From Ferrovibrio sp046297895 (lineage in GTDB: Bacteria > Pseudomonadota > Alphaproteobacteria > Ferrovibrionales > Ferrovibrionaceae): 64,000 nucleotides of DNA. The translations under genes were made by a program, and so were the position numbers. The stretch is taken from NCBI RefSeq assembly GCF_046297895.1, contig NZ_JBKBHC010000010.1, positions 1-64,000 of the forward strand, in the 5' to 3' direction. A model generated the notes under the pieces. It saw only the letters and a program-made list of their open reading frames with translations. It made no database searches and was not told where the DNA came from. Positions 34,509 through 43,398 of this stretch are shown piece after piece. The stretch's first letter is position 1. The number at the start of each line of letters is the position of its first letter.

Positions 34509-35308
34509 CCTCGTTCTGGCTGAATGCCCTGACCGATCTGGATGCGCGCGGCATTCCCGCCGTACTGATCACCGTGGCCGCCACCGAGGGTTCGGCGCCG
34601 CGCGAGGCCGGCACCAAGATGGTGGTGACGCCCGACGAGGCCATCGGCACCATCGGCGGCGGCACCCTGGAATTTCGCGCCATCGACATCGCGCGCCAGA
34701 TGCTGGCCGGCAAGCAGGCGCCGAGCTTACGCAAATTCCCGCTCGGCCCTTCGATGGGGCAATGCTGCGGCGGCACCGTAACGCTTCTGTTCGAGCCGCA
34801 GCGGCCGGACCTGTTCACCGTCGCCCTGTTCGGCGCCGGCCATGTGGGCAAGGCCATGGTGCAGGTGCTCTCGGCCCTGCCCTGCAAAATCCGCTGGTTC
34901 GACCCGCGACCCGATGCTTTCCCCGATCACGTGCCGCCCGGCGTGGAGATCGAAATCACCAACGCACCGGAACGCGAGGTGACGAGCCTGCCCGACAATG
35001 CCTGGCTGCTGATCATGAGCCACAGCCATGCGCTCGACCTTGGCATCGCGGCCAAGGCATTGCAGGAAAGCCGTTTCAGCTTCGTCGGCCTGATCGGATC
35101 GGAGACCAAGCGCGCGCGTTTCGTGAAGCGCTTTCGCGAAGTGGGCCTGAGCGACGAACAGATCGCCCGCCTGACCTGCCCCATCGGCATCGACGGGATT
35201 TCCGGCAAGCATCCGGGCGAAATCGCGATCGCCACGGCGGCGCAGATCCTGAAACTGCGCGAGGCGCAGAAACGGACCTTGCGCGTGGTGGACGAAAGCG
35301 CGGCCTGA
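34505..35308 (+). CDS. xdhC: Xanthine dehydrogenase accessory protein XdhC
   Basis: Chaperone that binds Mo cofactor, aids its sulfuration and inserts it into XdhB. The 267 residues contain the N-terminal XdhC domain (GSAPREAGTKMVVTPD, GTIGGGTLEF, MGQCCGGTVTLLFE) and a Rossmann domain (VALFGAGHVGKAMVQVL). Overlaps xdhB by 4 bases. It ends 6 bases before the convergent DUF2336 gene. Confidence 0.95.
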   Translation: MTSFWLNALTDLDARGIPAVLITVAATEGSAPREAGTKMVVTPDEAIGTIGGGTLEFRAIDIARQMLAGKQAPSLRKFPLGPSMGQCCGGTVTLLFEPQRPDLFTVALFGAGHVGKAMVQVLSALPCKIRWFDPRPDAFPDHVPPGVEIEITNAPEREVTSLPDNAWLLIMSHSHALDLGIAAKALQESRFSFVGLIGSETKRARFVKRFREVGLSDEQIARLTCPIGIDGISGKHPGEIAIATAAQILKLREAQKRTLRVVDESAA

Positions 35309-35314
35309 CCCGGC

Positions 35315-36574
35315 CTACAGCCCCAGGATCTTGAGCTGTTCCTCCAGCTCTGGATTCGACATCGGATAATCGGTGCCGTTGCGGGCGTTCAGCATCATGC
35401 GCGGCGGCACGCGGGCGATGTCGCGCTGGACCATAACGGCCGTGCGCATGCTGAACTTGGCGCGCCAGACCAGCGCGGTGATCAGGCGGCCGTTGCGCGC
35501 CTCCATCGCCTTCTGGATCACCGACAACGGGATGCGCCCGTTCTGCACCAGGGCCTGCAGCACGAAATTGCGGTCGTTGCGCTCGATGGCCTCCTGCACC
35601 GCGTCGTTGTCGAGCTTGCGGTCCTTGATCAGCTTTTTCACCTTTGCCTCGGCCTCGGCCATCGGCGTATGCGATTCCTGCTCGTCCTTTTCCGCCGCTT
35701 CTTCCTCGGCATCACCATCGAGTTTCACATCAAGACGGCGTTCCATCACCTGCCGCACCTCGGCCAGGGCATCGGCGGGCAGATCCTTGCGGTCGGCCAG
35801 AAGTTTCAGCAGCGAGGCGGCAACGAAGCCGGCGATGCGTTTGGCCGCCTTGCCCGGCAGGTTGGGGCGATGCACCAGCGGCTCGTGCCAGACCTCGTTG
35901 CTCGGCGCAGCATCCAGGATCAGGTCGAGGGTTTCCTCGCGGATCTGCGCCGAATCGTTGGCCAGCAGGGAGGCCACCGCCGAAACATCGCGGGTGGCGG
36001 CGATGGCATCCGACACGCCGGGCGACAGGCCGACGCGGCGGGCAATGGCGGTGAGCGCACCCGACTGGGCTGAGCTGGCAACGATCTCGCGCAGATCGTC
36101 GTCGGTCAGCAGCGGCGAGAATTGCAGCACCGGCGCCGAGACGATCAGTTCGACATCCAGCGCCAGCTGCTTGACCAGATGATGCGGCACGTTGCTGGCG
36201 GATTTCAACGCCTCGGACAGCGCCGCGCGGATGCGGGTCAGTTCGTCCTGTGCCAGCAATTCCAGGGTCTGGATCGCCATCTCGCGCGCCTTGCTGGCTT
36301 CATCCGCCGGCATGTCGGGCAGCAGACGGGCCACCTTCTCGGCCAGGCGGCGACGCACTTCCTCGGAGGCGTCATTGGCCAGCAGCAGATAGGCATGGGC
36401 CGGGGTTGCCTCGTTCTCGGCAATGGCGCGACGGACCTCCTCGGCCTCGTCGACCGCCAGGTAATAGAGGATTTCCGGCTGGGTATCGGCGCGCTTCGCC
36501 AGTTTCAGGCGCACGGCCGGGTCTTGCGATGCCGCCAGCGCCTTGGCCTTTTCGTAATCCATGTCGTTGGCCAT
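35315..36574 (-). CDS. DUF2336 domain protein (HEAT-like repeats)
   Basis: 419-residue helical-repeat protein with the alphaproteobacterial DUF2336 pattern (VRLKLAKRADTQPEILYYLAVDEAEEVRRAIAEN, EVRRRLAEKVA, LTRIRAALSEAL). The C-terminal part has a Glu/Asp-rich segment about 287-302. No enzymatic motif. The ATG overlaps the stop of the PAS-GGDEF gene (TGATG); a GTG one codon upstream is also possible. The coupling implies a shared role with cyclic-di-GMP signalling, but the family function is unknown. Confidence 0.85.
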   Translation of the reverse strand: MANDMDYEKAKALAASQDPAVRLKLAKRADTQPEILYYLAVDEAEEVRRAIAENEATPAHAYLLLANDASEEVRRRLAEKVARLLPDMPADEASKAREMAIQTLELLAQDELTRIRAALSEALKSASNVPHHLVKQLALDVELIVSAPVLQFSPLLTDDDLREIVASSAQSGALTAIARRVGLSPGVSDAIAATRDVSAVASLLANDSAQIREETLDLILDAAPSNEVWHEPLVHRPNLPGKAAKRIAGFVAASLLKLLADRKDLPADALAEVRQVMERRLDVKLDGDAEEEAAEKDEQESHTPMAEAEAKVKKLIKDRKLDNDAVQEAIERNDRNFVLQALVQNGRIPLSVIQKAMEARNGRLITALVWRAKFSMRTAVMVQRDIARVPPRMMLNARNGTDYPMSNPELEEQLKILGL

Positions 36575-37866
36575 CACGCCGCGACCTCGCCTTCAGCATC
36601 GGGCGGCGCGGCGATGTGGCTGCGTCCCTTGCCGCCCTTCTTGGCGGCGTACATCGCTTCGTCAGCCCGCGCAATCAGCGACTCGGCGCCTTCCTGCTCG
36701 TCGAGGCGGGAAAACACGATGCCGATGGAATAGCCGAGCGGAAAACCTTCGACGCCATACCGGCTGTTGATCTCGCGTGCCGCTTCGTGCAGGCGGGCGG
36801 CGATTGACTCCGCCGCCGCGCGGTCGCTTTCCTCCAGCCAGAGCAGGAATTCATCGCCGCCGATGCGCGAGGCCAGATCGACGGCACGCAGCATGCGCTT
36901 CGCCGCCTCGGCCACGGCCTTGAGCACCTCGTCACCGGCCTGGTGGCCGCGCACGTCGTTCACCTTCTTGAAGTTGTCGAGATCGAAATAGATCAGGGTG
37001 CCGCGCAGCTTGTTGCGGAAATGCCGCGGCAGGCGCTTGTCGAGTTCAGCCAGGAAGGCACGGCGATTGAGCAGGCCGGTCAGGCCGTCGGTATTGGCCA
37101 GGCGGTTGAGCTGCTTGTGGGCGCGGCGCAGGGCATCGACGCGCTCGCGCGCCTCGGTCACGTCGCGCGCCACGCCGCGCACGCCGAGCCAGGCGCCCCT
37201 GGTATCACGCACCGGCAGGCACGACACCTCGAAACAGCCGACCGAACCGTCCTTCCGGCGCAGGAAGATTTCGGCGGCTTCCATCGGCAGCGCCGCCTCA
37301 AAGGGCAGCGCCGCCGGCCGCGGCGTGTCGGGCGTGTCCTCGGCCAGCAGGTTGCGTGCCAGCGTGCCTTCCAGTTCCCGCGCGCTGAACCCCAGCGCGC
37401 CGCGCGGCGAGACGAAGCCGAATGTGCCGTCGGCCTTGGTCTCCCAGGCGAAATCGGTGGAGCAGGTGACCAGATCCTTGAAGAGCTGGCGCGACTGCAT
37501 CAGCGCCTGGGTCAGGTTGCGCTCCAGCGTGCCGTCGCGGCCGAGCAGCAGCAGGCGGCGGCCGGCATGCCCGTCGCCATAGGCGATCAGCGTGAGCTGC
37601 CAGGCCGTGCCGCCGCGCGGGCCGGGCAGGTCGGCGCGGTCCTGCCGCGTCCTGCCATCCTGCAGGGCAGCATCGATGCTCGCCGCCAGAGCCGGCAGGC
37701 GCCCCGCGCCCAGTTCGGCCAGCAGGGTATCGGCCGCCGGATTGGCCAGCAGCACGCCGCCTTCGCCATCGAACAGAACAGCCGGGCCGGGGAAGGCCGG
37801 CACCAGCGCTTCCGGCGCCAGACCGGAACCGCCGCCCGCCTGCGTTGCTGTTGCGCTGTCGGGCAA
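36574..37866 (-). CDS. PAS-GGDEF diguanylate cyclase
   Basis: Cytoplasmic cyclic-di-GMP synthase of 430 residues. Two PAS-like segments (about 20-110, and 120-240, the latter with GVRGVARDVTEARERVDALRRAHKQL as linker) precede the GGDEF domain, with the intact active-site GGDEF (336-340) and, five residues before it, an RxxD inhibitory site (RAVD, 327-330). The start looks like TTG at 37864-37866 because an AGGGAGG ribosome site precedes it and no ATG is close. It is coupled to the downstream DUF2336 gene. Confidence 0.9.
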   Translation of the reverse strand: MPDSATATQAGGGSGLAPEALVPAFPGPAVLFDGEGGVLLANPAADTLLAELGAGRLPALAASIDAALQDGRTRQDRADLPGPRGGTAWQLTLIAYGDGHAGRRLLLLGRDGTLERNLTQALMQSRQLFKDLVTCSTDFAWETKADGTFGFVSPRGALGFSARELEGTLARNLLAEDTPDTPRPAALPFEAALPMEAAEIFLRRKDGSVGCFEVSCLPVRDTRGAWLGVRGVARDVTEARERVDALRRAHKQLNRLANTDGLTGLLNRRAFLAELDKRLPRHFRNKLRGTLIYFDLDNFKKVNDVRGHQAGDEVLKAVAEAAKRMLRAVDLASRIGGDEFLLWLEESDRAAAESIAARLHEAAREINSRYGVEGFPLGYSIGIVFSRLDEQEGAESLIARADEAMYAAKKGGKGRSHIAAPPDAEGEVAA

Positions 37867-37955
37867 CCGCCCCTCCCTGCCGCCGTGAACCGAAGGAGCC
37901 TTCTCGGGCCCCGAATGCTCGCCATTCTAGCCAGAAGCCCCTATGGTGCGAAACC

Positions 37956-38681
37956 GTGATCAGACCGCCCTCCCTGCCGCTTGCCGATGCCGGCGCCGCC
38001 CCCGTCCCGCCGCTGCGCGATGCCGAGCTGGCGCGTGCCGAGACCTGGATCTTCGACCTCGACAACACGCTGTATCCGGCCGAATGCAACCTGTTCGCCC
38101 AGATCGACCAGCGCATGGGCGCCTTCATCGGCGAACTGTTCGGCGTCGACCCCATCGAGGCGAAACGGCGGCAGAAGGGCTTCTTCCAGGCCCATGGCAC
38201 CACCCTGCGCGGCCTGATGGTCGAGCATGGCGTCGATCCGCAGGCCTTTCTGGATTACGTGCACGACATCGACGTATCGGTGGTGTCCCCGCTGCCGCAT
38301 CTGGCGGCGGCGCTGGACCGCCTGCCCGGCCGCAAGCTGATCTACACCAACGGCACCGTGGCCCATGCCGGCCGCGTGCTGGACCGGCTGGGCATCGCCG
38401 ACCGTTTCGAGGGTGTGTTCGACATCGTGGCATCGGCCTACCTGCCCAAACCGCAGGAATCGCCCTACCGCCAGATGGTGCAGCATTACGGCATCGCGCC
38501 GCATCGCAGCGTCATGGTGGAAGACATGGCCCGCAACCTGAAGCCGGCAGCCGGCCTCGGCATGACCACCATCTGGGTTCCCACCGCCTCGGCCTGGGCC
38601 CAGCCCGATCCGGACGACGACCATATTCACCATGTGGCGAGCGACCTGCCGGCCTTTCTGGCCGCCCTGCCCCTGGATTAA
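37956..38681 (+). CDS. Pyrimidine 5'-nucleotidase (HAD superfamily)
   Basis: HAD hydrolase of the YjjG/Sdt1-like subgroup that dephosphorylates pyrimidine mononucleotides. In 241 residues: motif I FDLDNTLYPAECNLF, motif II TNG (IYTNGTVAHAGRVL), a Lys in PKPQESPYR, and motif III VEDMARNLKPAAGLGM. The GTG at 37956 is chosen; a TTG 111 bases further upstream is possible but would run into the divergent GGDEF gene. The next gene is dapD, a usual alphaproteobacterial pairing. Confidence 0.88.
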   Translation: MIRPPSLPLADAGAAPVPPLRDAELARAETWIFDLDNTLYPAECNLFAQIDQRMGAFIGELFGVDPIEAKRRQKGFFQAHGTTLRGLMVEHGVDPQAFLDYVHDIDVSVVSPLPHLAAALDRLPGRKLIYTNGTVAHAGRVLDRLGIADRFEGVFDIVASAYLPKPQESPYRQMVQHYGIAPHRSVMVEDMARNLKPAAGLGMTTIWVPTASAWAQPDPDDDHIHHVASDLPAFLAALPLD

Positions 38682-38810
38682 CCGGAGGACTGGGCAAGGC
38701 ATCGGGCGGGCCGGAATCGGCCCGGCCGGCGGGCCTGACAGGCGTTGACTCAAGTGGCCCGGCCGCTATTGTCTCGCGGCTTTTCCGGCTTTCACTACGA
38801 GGATATCCCG

Positions 38811-39665
38811 ATGACCGACGCCACGCTCAAGGCCCAGCTGCAGCCCGTGATCGATGCCGCCTGGGAAACCCGCGACCAGGTCAATTTCCAGACCAAGGGC
38901 GAGGTGCGCGACGCGGTGGAAGCCACGCTGAACGCGCTGGACGAGGGCAAGCTGCGCGTGGCCGAGAAGGTCGGCGGCAAGTGGGAGGTGAACCAGTGGG
39001 CCAAGAAGGCCGTACTGCTCAGCTTCCGCCTGACCGACAACATGTTGATCTCGGATGCGCCGGGCGGCGCGCACTGGTTCGACAAGGTGCCGTCGAAATT
39101 CGCCGGCTGGAGCGAGCAGCGTTTCCGCGGCGCCGGTTTCCGCGCCGTGCCGGGCGCCGTGGTGCGGCGCGCCGCCTATATCGCACCGGGCGTGGTGCTG
39201 ATGCCCAGCTTTGTGAACCTGGGCGCCTATGTCGACAGCGGCACCATGGTCGATACCTGGGCCACCGTGGGCTCCTGCGCCCAGATCGGCAAGAACGTGC
39301 ATCTTTCCGGCGGCGCCGGCATCGGCGGCGTGCTGGAGCCTTTGCAGGCCAATCCGGTGATCATCGAGGATAACTGCTTCATCGGCGCGCGCGCCGAGGT
39401 AGCCGAGGGCGTGATCGTCGAGGAGGGCTCGGTGCTGTCGATGGGCGTGTATCTCGGCGCCTCGACCAAGATCATCGATCGCGCCACCGGCGAGGTGTTC
39501 CAGGGCCGCGTGCCGGCCTATTCGGTGGTGGTGTCGGGCAGCCTGCCGGGCAAGCCGCTGCCCAACGGCCAGCCGGGCCCGTCGCTGTATTGCGCGGTGA
39601 TCGTCAAGCGCGTGGATGCGCAGACCCGTTCGAAGACGTCGATCAACGAGCTCCTGCGCGACTGA
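38811..39665 (+). CDS. dapD: Tetrahydrodipicolinate N-succinyltransferase
   Basis: Lysine/meso-diaminopimelate biosynthesis step: succinyl-CoA plus tetrahydrodipicolinate gives N-succinyl-2-amino-6-ketopimelate. The 284-residue protein has an N-terminal helical domain and a left-handed beta-helix built from hexapeptide repeats (GAYVDSGTMVDTWATVGSCAQIGKNVHLSGGAGIGGVLEP). Full family length. It lies 130 bases after the nucleotidase gene. dapE is not nearby; dapF, in the same pathway, is at 52 kb. Confidence 0.96.
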   Translation: MTDATLKAQLQPVIDAAWETRDQVNFQTKGEVRDAVEATLNALDEGKLRVAEKVGGKWEVNQWAKKAVLLSFRLTDNMLISDAPGGAHWFDKVPSKFAGWSEQRFRGAGFRAVPGAVVRRAAYIAPGVVLMPSFVNLGAYVDSGTMVDTWATVGSCAQIGKNVHLSGGAGIGGVLEPLQANPVIIEDNCFIGARAEVAEGVIVEEGSVLSMGVYLGASTKIIDRATGEVFQGRVPAYSVVVSGSLPGKPLPNGQPGPSLYCAVIVKRVDAQTRSKTSINELLRD

Positions 39666-39719
39666 TCACGCTTCGTTAACGGAGCACGGCAAAACTGGCC
39701 CGAATCAGCGAGCCATACC

Positions 39720-40313
39720 ATGCCAGCAGATCGCCGCATCGATCCGAAAACCTTCCGCAGCGCGACCATCCTGGTGGCCGAGGGCAATCGCGCCCTGCGC
39801 CATGCCCTGCGCAATGTGCTGCTGGGCATGGGGTTTCCCACCATCATGCTGACCGGCAATTCCGCCGAGACGATGCGCCAGCTCATGCTGGACCCGCCCA
39901 GCGTGCTGCTGCTGGACCACAAGCTGCCCGGCGCGGACGGCCTGATGCTGGTGCGGCGGCTGCGTCGCGATACCGGCGATATGGGCCGGATGCCGATCAT
40001 CCTGATGGCCGAGACGCCGGATGCCGCCCTGGTGCTGGCCGCGCGCGATGCCGGGGTCAGTGAAATCGTGATCAAGCCGCCGGCCGTCGAGGCTCTGGTG
40101 GTGCGGCTGATGTCGGTGCTGAAAGCACCGCGTCCTTTCGTGCGGGTCAGCAGCTTCATCGGCCCCGACCGCCGCCGGCTGGGCGACCGCCGCCGCGGCG
40201 CCGACCGCAGGTTCATCGAGCTGGAGCCGGAGGACATCTCGGGTTCCGACCGCCGCCAGCGCTCGACCCGTCGCAGCGGCCGCGACCGCCGCGGCAAGGC
40301 CAAGCCTGCCTAG
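39720..40313 (+). CDS. Receiver-domain protein with basic GPDRRR tail
   Basis: Single-domain CheY-like protein of 197 residues. The receiver domain (about 14-125) has phosphoacceptor Asp66 in LLLDHKLPGADG, a Thr/Ser-type switch position (LMAETPDA), and the Lys motif VIKPPA. The metal-binding acidic pair is reduced to AEGN (one acidic residue). After the domain comes a tail of clustered Arg/Asp (GPDRRR, GDRRRGADRRF, SDRRQRSTRRSGRDRRG) that probably binds a partner or nucleic acid. No output domain. It shares the GPDRRR tail with the receiver protein at 50994. Confidence 0.75.
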   Translation: MPADRRIDPKTFRSATILVAEGNRALRHALRNVLLGMGFPTIMLTGNSAETMRQLMLDPPSVLLLDHKLPGADGLMLVRRLRRDTGDMGRMPIILMAETPDAALVLAARDAGVSEIVIKPPAVEALVVRLMSVLKAPRPFVRVSSFIGPDRRRLGDRRRGADRRFIELEPEDISGSDRRQRSTRRSGRDRRGKAKPA

Positions 40314-40545
40314 CGCAGCGAAGCGGCCCGGACAAAAGAAAGGCCGGTCGGGCGGGGTGTCCGATCCGGCCGGGCGCGAGACGGCGCCGAGATGCCACCA
40401 GCCTAGCCCGGCGGCATGACTGGGCCATGACAACCGCCGCGCGTCACCCGTCGCCTTAGAGCGGATGCCCAGGCAGCACTGGCGCCGGCCAGAACCGCCG
40501 GGCAATATCGCGGCAGGCAATATCGGCTCGCGGCATTTTGTACGC
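40314..40545. other. Intergenic region before the MarR gene
   Basis: No gene is seen. It contains a minus-strand hairpin terminator-like structure (40332-40371), a short repeat of GCAATATCG, and GC-rich spacer. It ends at the -35 of the presumed marR promoter. Confidence 0.4.
40332..40371 (-). terminator. Minus-strand orphan terminator-like hairpin
   Basis: The minus strand reads an imperfect inverted repeat (GGCCGGATCGG ... CCGACCGGCC) followed by TTTCTTTTG. No minus-strand gene ends nearby, so the transcript it would terminate is unknown. On the plus strand it lies 20 bases beyond the receiver gene but without a T-run. Confidence 0.45.
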
Positions 40546-40573
40546 TTGCATTACTATTGTTCCTCGCTACAAT
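40546..40573 (+). promoter_or_regulatory. Candidate sigma70 promoter for marR-liv operon
   Basis: TTGCAT (40546-40551) and TACAAT (40568-40573) separated by 16 bases, 57 bases upstream of the marR start. Good match to -35/-10 consensus for an otherwise GC-rich region. A MarR site may overlap but is not identifiable. Confidence 0.55.
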
Positions 40574-40630
40574 CCGGCGTCATAACAAGCCGCGGCCCAG
40601 ACGCCCGACGGCCAGGGAGGAACAGCAGCC

Positions 40631-41266
40631 GTGCCGGCATCCGTCCGCAACGGAACCGCAAGCGAAATGCGCAAGGGCGAGATGCGCAAGCCGGACTTGC
40701 GCAAGGCCGACCGGCGCAGCCCTGCCCCGGTCCATTACGGCACCCTGCCCAACCATGTCGGCTATCTGTTGCGCCTGGCCCAGTTGCGGGTCTGGGAGGA
40801 TTTCTACGCCCGCATCGGCCCCACCGGGGTGAGCCCGGCGCTGTTTTCCGCACTGATGCTGATCGAGCACAATCCAGGCCTGCAGCAGAGCCGGCTGGGT
40901 GAAGCTTTGGGCGTGGCGCGCTCGGGCGCCATGGCGATGGTGGATCGGCTGGAGCGGCTGGGCCTGGTGGAGCGGCGTGCCGATCCCCATGACCGTCGCG
41001 CCTACGGGCTGTTCCTCACCGCGCCCGGCGAACGCCAGATGGCGGAACTAATCGAGCGCGTGAAAAGCCACGACAAACTGATCAACCAGGTGCTGAGCCA
41101 GCAGGAACACGACACGTTGATGCGCCTGCTGCGCAAATTCATCGCCGCGCCGGCGCTCACCGGCGAGGCCCATTCCGCGCCGGACAACGATCCGGTAGCG
41201 TCGCGTACCAAGCGCGCCGGCCAAACCGGGCGGCGGCAGACCATCTCTAGGGAGGACAGACCATGA
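40631..41266 (+). CDS. MarR-family transcriptional regulator
   Basis: 211 residues with the winged-helix MarR core (about 36-160): LFSALMLIEHNPGLQQSRLGEALGVARSGAMAMVDRLERLGLVERRADPHDRRAYGLFLTAPG. A basic N-terminal extension (RKGEMRKPDLRKADRR) and a Pro/Ala/Arg-rich tail flank it. Starts at GTG 40631 behind GGGAGG; a later ATG is possible. Its stop overlaps the start of the binding-protein gene by 4 bases, so it is part of the transporter operon and likely controls it. Confidence 0.88.
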   Translation: MPASVRNGTASEMRKGEMRKPDLRKADRRSPAPVHYGTLPNHVGYLLRLAQLRVWEDFYARIGPTGVSPALFSALMLIEHNPGLQQSRLGEALGVARSGAMAMVDRLERLGLVERRADPHDRRAYGLFLTAPGERQMAELIERVKSHDKLINQVLSQQEHDTLMRLLRKFIAAPALTGEAHSAPDNDPVASRTKRAGQTGRRQTISREDRP

Positions 41267-42495
41267 GCAGCAAGATTACCCGCCGTCAGTTTGCCGCTTC
41301 GGCGGCCGCGGGCGCCGCCATCGTGGCCGGCGCTTCGCCGTTCAACATCGTGCGCGCCCAGCCCAAGGCGCTCAAAATCGGCTCGATCCATCCGCGGTCG
41401 GGCTTCCAGGCCCAGCTTGGCATCGCCTGCCAGCGCGGCATCGACATCGCGCCGCGCGTGCTCAAGCAGCTTGGCATCGCCGCCGAAGTCGAGATCATGA
41501 ATGCCGACACCGAGTCGAACGTCGATATCGCCCGCTCGCGTGCCGAGAAGCTGATCAACGACGGCGCCAACGTGCTGATCGGCGCCTTCGATTCCGGCCA
41601 GTCGGCCGCCATCGCCCAGGTCGCCGAACAGAAGGGCGTGCCCTACATCATCAACGTGGCTGCCGCGCCGCAGATCACCGAACAGGGCTACAAGTTCGTG
41701 TTCCGCAACTTCCCGACCGCGCCCATGCTGGTCGGCGACGGCCTGAACCTGATGAAGGGCGTGTTCGAGAAGAGCGGCATTACGCCGAAGACCGCCGTGT
41801 TCATGCATGTGAACGACACCTTCGGCCAGGCCATGGCCGGCGCGATCAAGGCGATGGCCCCGCGCTTCAACCTGCCGTTCCAGATCGTCGAGACCATCGC
41901 CTACGACCCGCAGGCGAAGGATCTGTCGGTTGAAATCGCCAAGGCAAAGGCCACCGGTGCTGACATGGTGATGCCGGTGACGCGCCTGAACGACGCCATC
42001 CTGATGGTGCGCGAGATGGTGAAACAGCGCTGGGAACCGAAGATCGTGATGAGCCCCGGCGCGCCGGGCTTCTACGAGAACCAGTTCTACAAGACGCTGG
42101 GCAAGTTCTCGAATTACATGATCACCAACGTGCCGTGGTACAATCCGCGTTCTTCGATCACCCAGAAGCTGCTCGACGAGTTCACCAAGTCCTACAAGGG
42201 CGAACTGTTCGAGCTCAATGTCGGCTTCTCGTTCGAGGCCGTCATGGTGGCGGTCGATGCCTTCAACCGGGCCAAGAGCACGGACGGCAAGACCCTGGCC
42301 GACGCGATCCGCCAGACCAAGATCGACAACCACGTCATGGCCGGCGGCACCCTGCAGTTCGACGCCAAGGGCCAGAACGTCAACATCAAGTCGGTGACGC
42401 TGCAGAACCTGGACCAGCGGCCGAAGGTGGTGCTGCCGCTCGACATCGCAGAGGACAACCTGCTGCTGCCGATGCCGAGCTGGAGCAAGCGCTAA
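41263..42495 (+). CDS. Branched-chain-type ABC transporter substrate-binding protein
   Basis: Periplasmic LivK-like receptor, 410 residues. Signal has a twin-arginine look (ITRRQFAASAAAGAAIVAGASPFNIVRAQ). Then the type I periplasmic fold, beginning KIGSIHPRSGFQAQLG, with GAFDSGQSAAIAQVAEQKGVPYIINVAAAPQITEQGY. The ligand is unknown; family members bind branched-chain amino acids, aromatic acids or urea. ATGA overlap with the preceding marR gene. Confidence 0.93.
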   Translation: MSSKITRRQFAASAAAGAAIVAGASPFNIVRAQPKALKIGSIHPRSGFQAQLGIACQRGIDIAPRVLKQLGIAAEVEIMNADTESNVDIARSRAEKLINDGANVLIGAFDSGQSAAIAQVAEQKGVPYIINVAAAPQITEQGYKFVFRNFPTAPMLVGDGLNLMKGVFEKSGITPKTAVFMHVNDTFGQAMAGAIKAMAPRFNLPFQIVETIAYDPQAKDLSVEIAKAKATGADMVMPVTRLNDAILMVREMVKQRWEPKIVMSPGAPGFYENQFYKTLGKFSNYMITNVPWYNPRSSITQKLLDEFTKSYKGELFELNVGFSFEAVMVAVDAFNRAKSTDGKTLADAIRQTKIDNHVMAGGTLQFDAKGQNVNIKSVTLQNLDQRPKVVLPLDIAEDNLLLPMPSWSKR

Positions 42496-42528
42496 CCCGA
42501 ACCCGACCACACGCACCGCAAAGACGCC

Positions 42529-43398
42529 ATGCCAACAGAACTTGTATTCACCGTCGCGCTTCAGGGCATCCTGACCGGCCTGGTCTATGGCCTGATGGCG
42601 CTTGGCCTGTCGGTCATTTTCGGCGTGGTGCGTGTGGTCAACTTCGCCCATGGCGAGATGATGACGATCGCCTCCTACGGGGCGATCGTCGCCTTCGCTG
42701 CCTGGCATATCGATCCGCTGGTGGCGATGGTGCCCATCGCGGTGATCCTGTTCGCCATCGGCTATGCCATGCAGGCCCTGTTGATCAATCCCTTCATCAA
42801 CCGGCCGGAGCACAGCCAGTTCATCCTGCTGGCCGCCGTGGCGATCATAATGGTGAACGGGCTGCTGATGATCTTCGGGCCCGATGCCCGTAACGTGCTG
42901 GTGGACTATTCGCTCGATTCCATCGAGATCGGGCCGCTGCTGGTCGACAAGGTGCGGGTGATCACCGCCGCCATGGCACTGACCATCACCGCCGCCCTGT
43001 TCGCGTTTTTCAAGCTGAGCCATACCGGCAAGGCGATCCGCGCCTGCGCCGACAACCACATGGGCGCCCTGGTGGTGGGCCTGAATGTCAAGCAGCTCTA
43101 CGCACTGACCTTCGGCATCGGTTCGGCCTGCGTCGGCGCCGCCGGCGCCATGATGACCCTGCTGATCGACACCACGCCGAATATCGGCCCGGTCTTCACG
43201 CTGCAGGCTTTCGTCATCGTGATCATCGGCGGCCTGGGCTCGATGCCCGGCGCGCTGCTGGGCGGCGTGCTGATCGGTCTGTCGGAAGCGATGTCGGGCC
43301 TGTTCTTCGCCCCTTCGGCCAAGACCATGTTCGGCGTCGCCATCCTGATCCTTGTCCTTCTGTTCCGGCCGCAGGGCCTGCTGGGGCGTAAAGCATGA
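42529..43398 (+). CDS. livH: Branched-chain-type ABC permease LivH
   Basis: 289-residue membrane subunit with about eight helices and typical motifs: GILTGLVYGLMALGLSVIFGVVRVVNFAHGEMM near the N terminus and FVIVIIGGLGSMPGALLGGVLIGL near the C terminus (permease/ATPase interface). 33 bases after the binding-protein gene; livM overlaps its end by 4 bases. Confidence 0.95.
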   Translation: MPTELVFTVALQGILTGLVYGLMALGLSVIFGVVRVVNFAHGEMMTIASYGAIVAFAAWHIDPLVAMVPIAVILFAIGYAMQALLINPFINRPEHSQFILLAAVAIIMVNGLLMIFGPDARNVLVDYSLDSIEIGPLLVDKVRVITAAMALTITAALFAFFKLSHTGKAIRACADNHMGALVVGLNVKQLYALTFGIGSACVGAAGAMMTLLIDTTPNIGPVFTLQAFVIVIIGGLGSMPGALLGGVLIGLSEAMSGLFFAPSAKTMFGVAILILVLLFRPQGLLGRKA

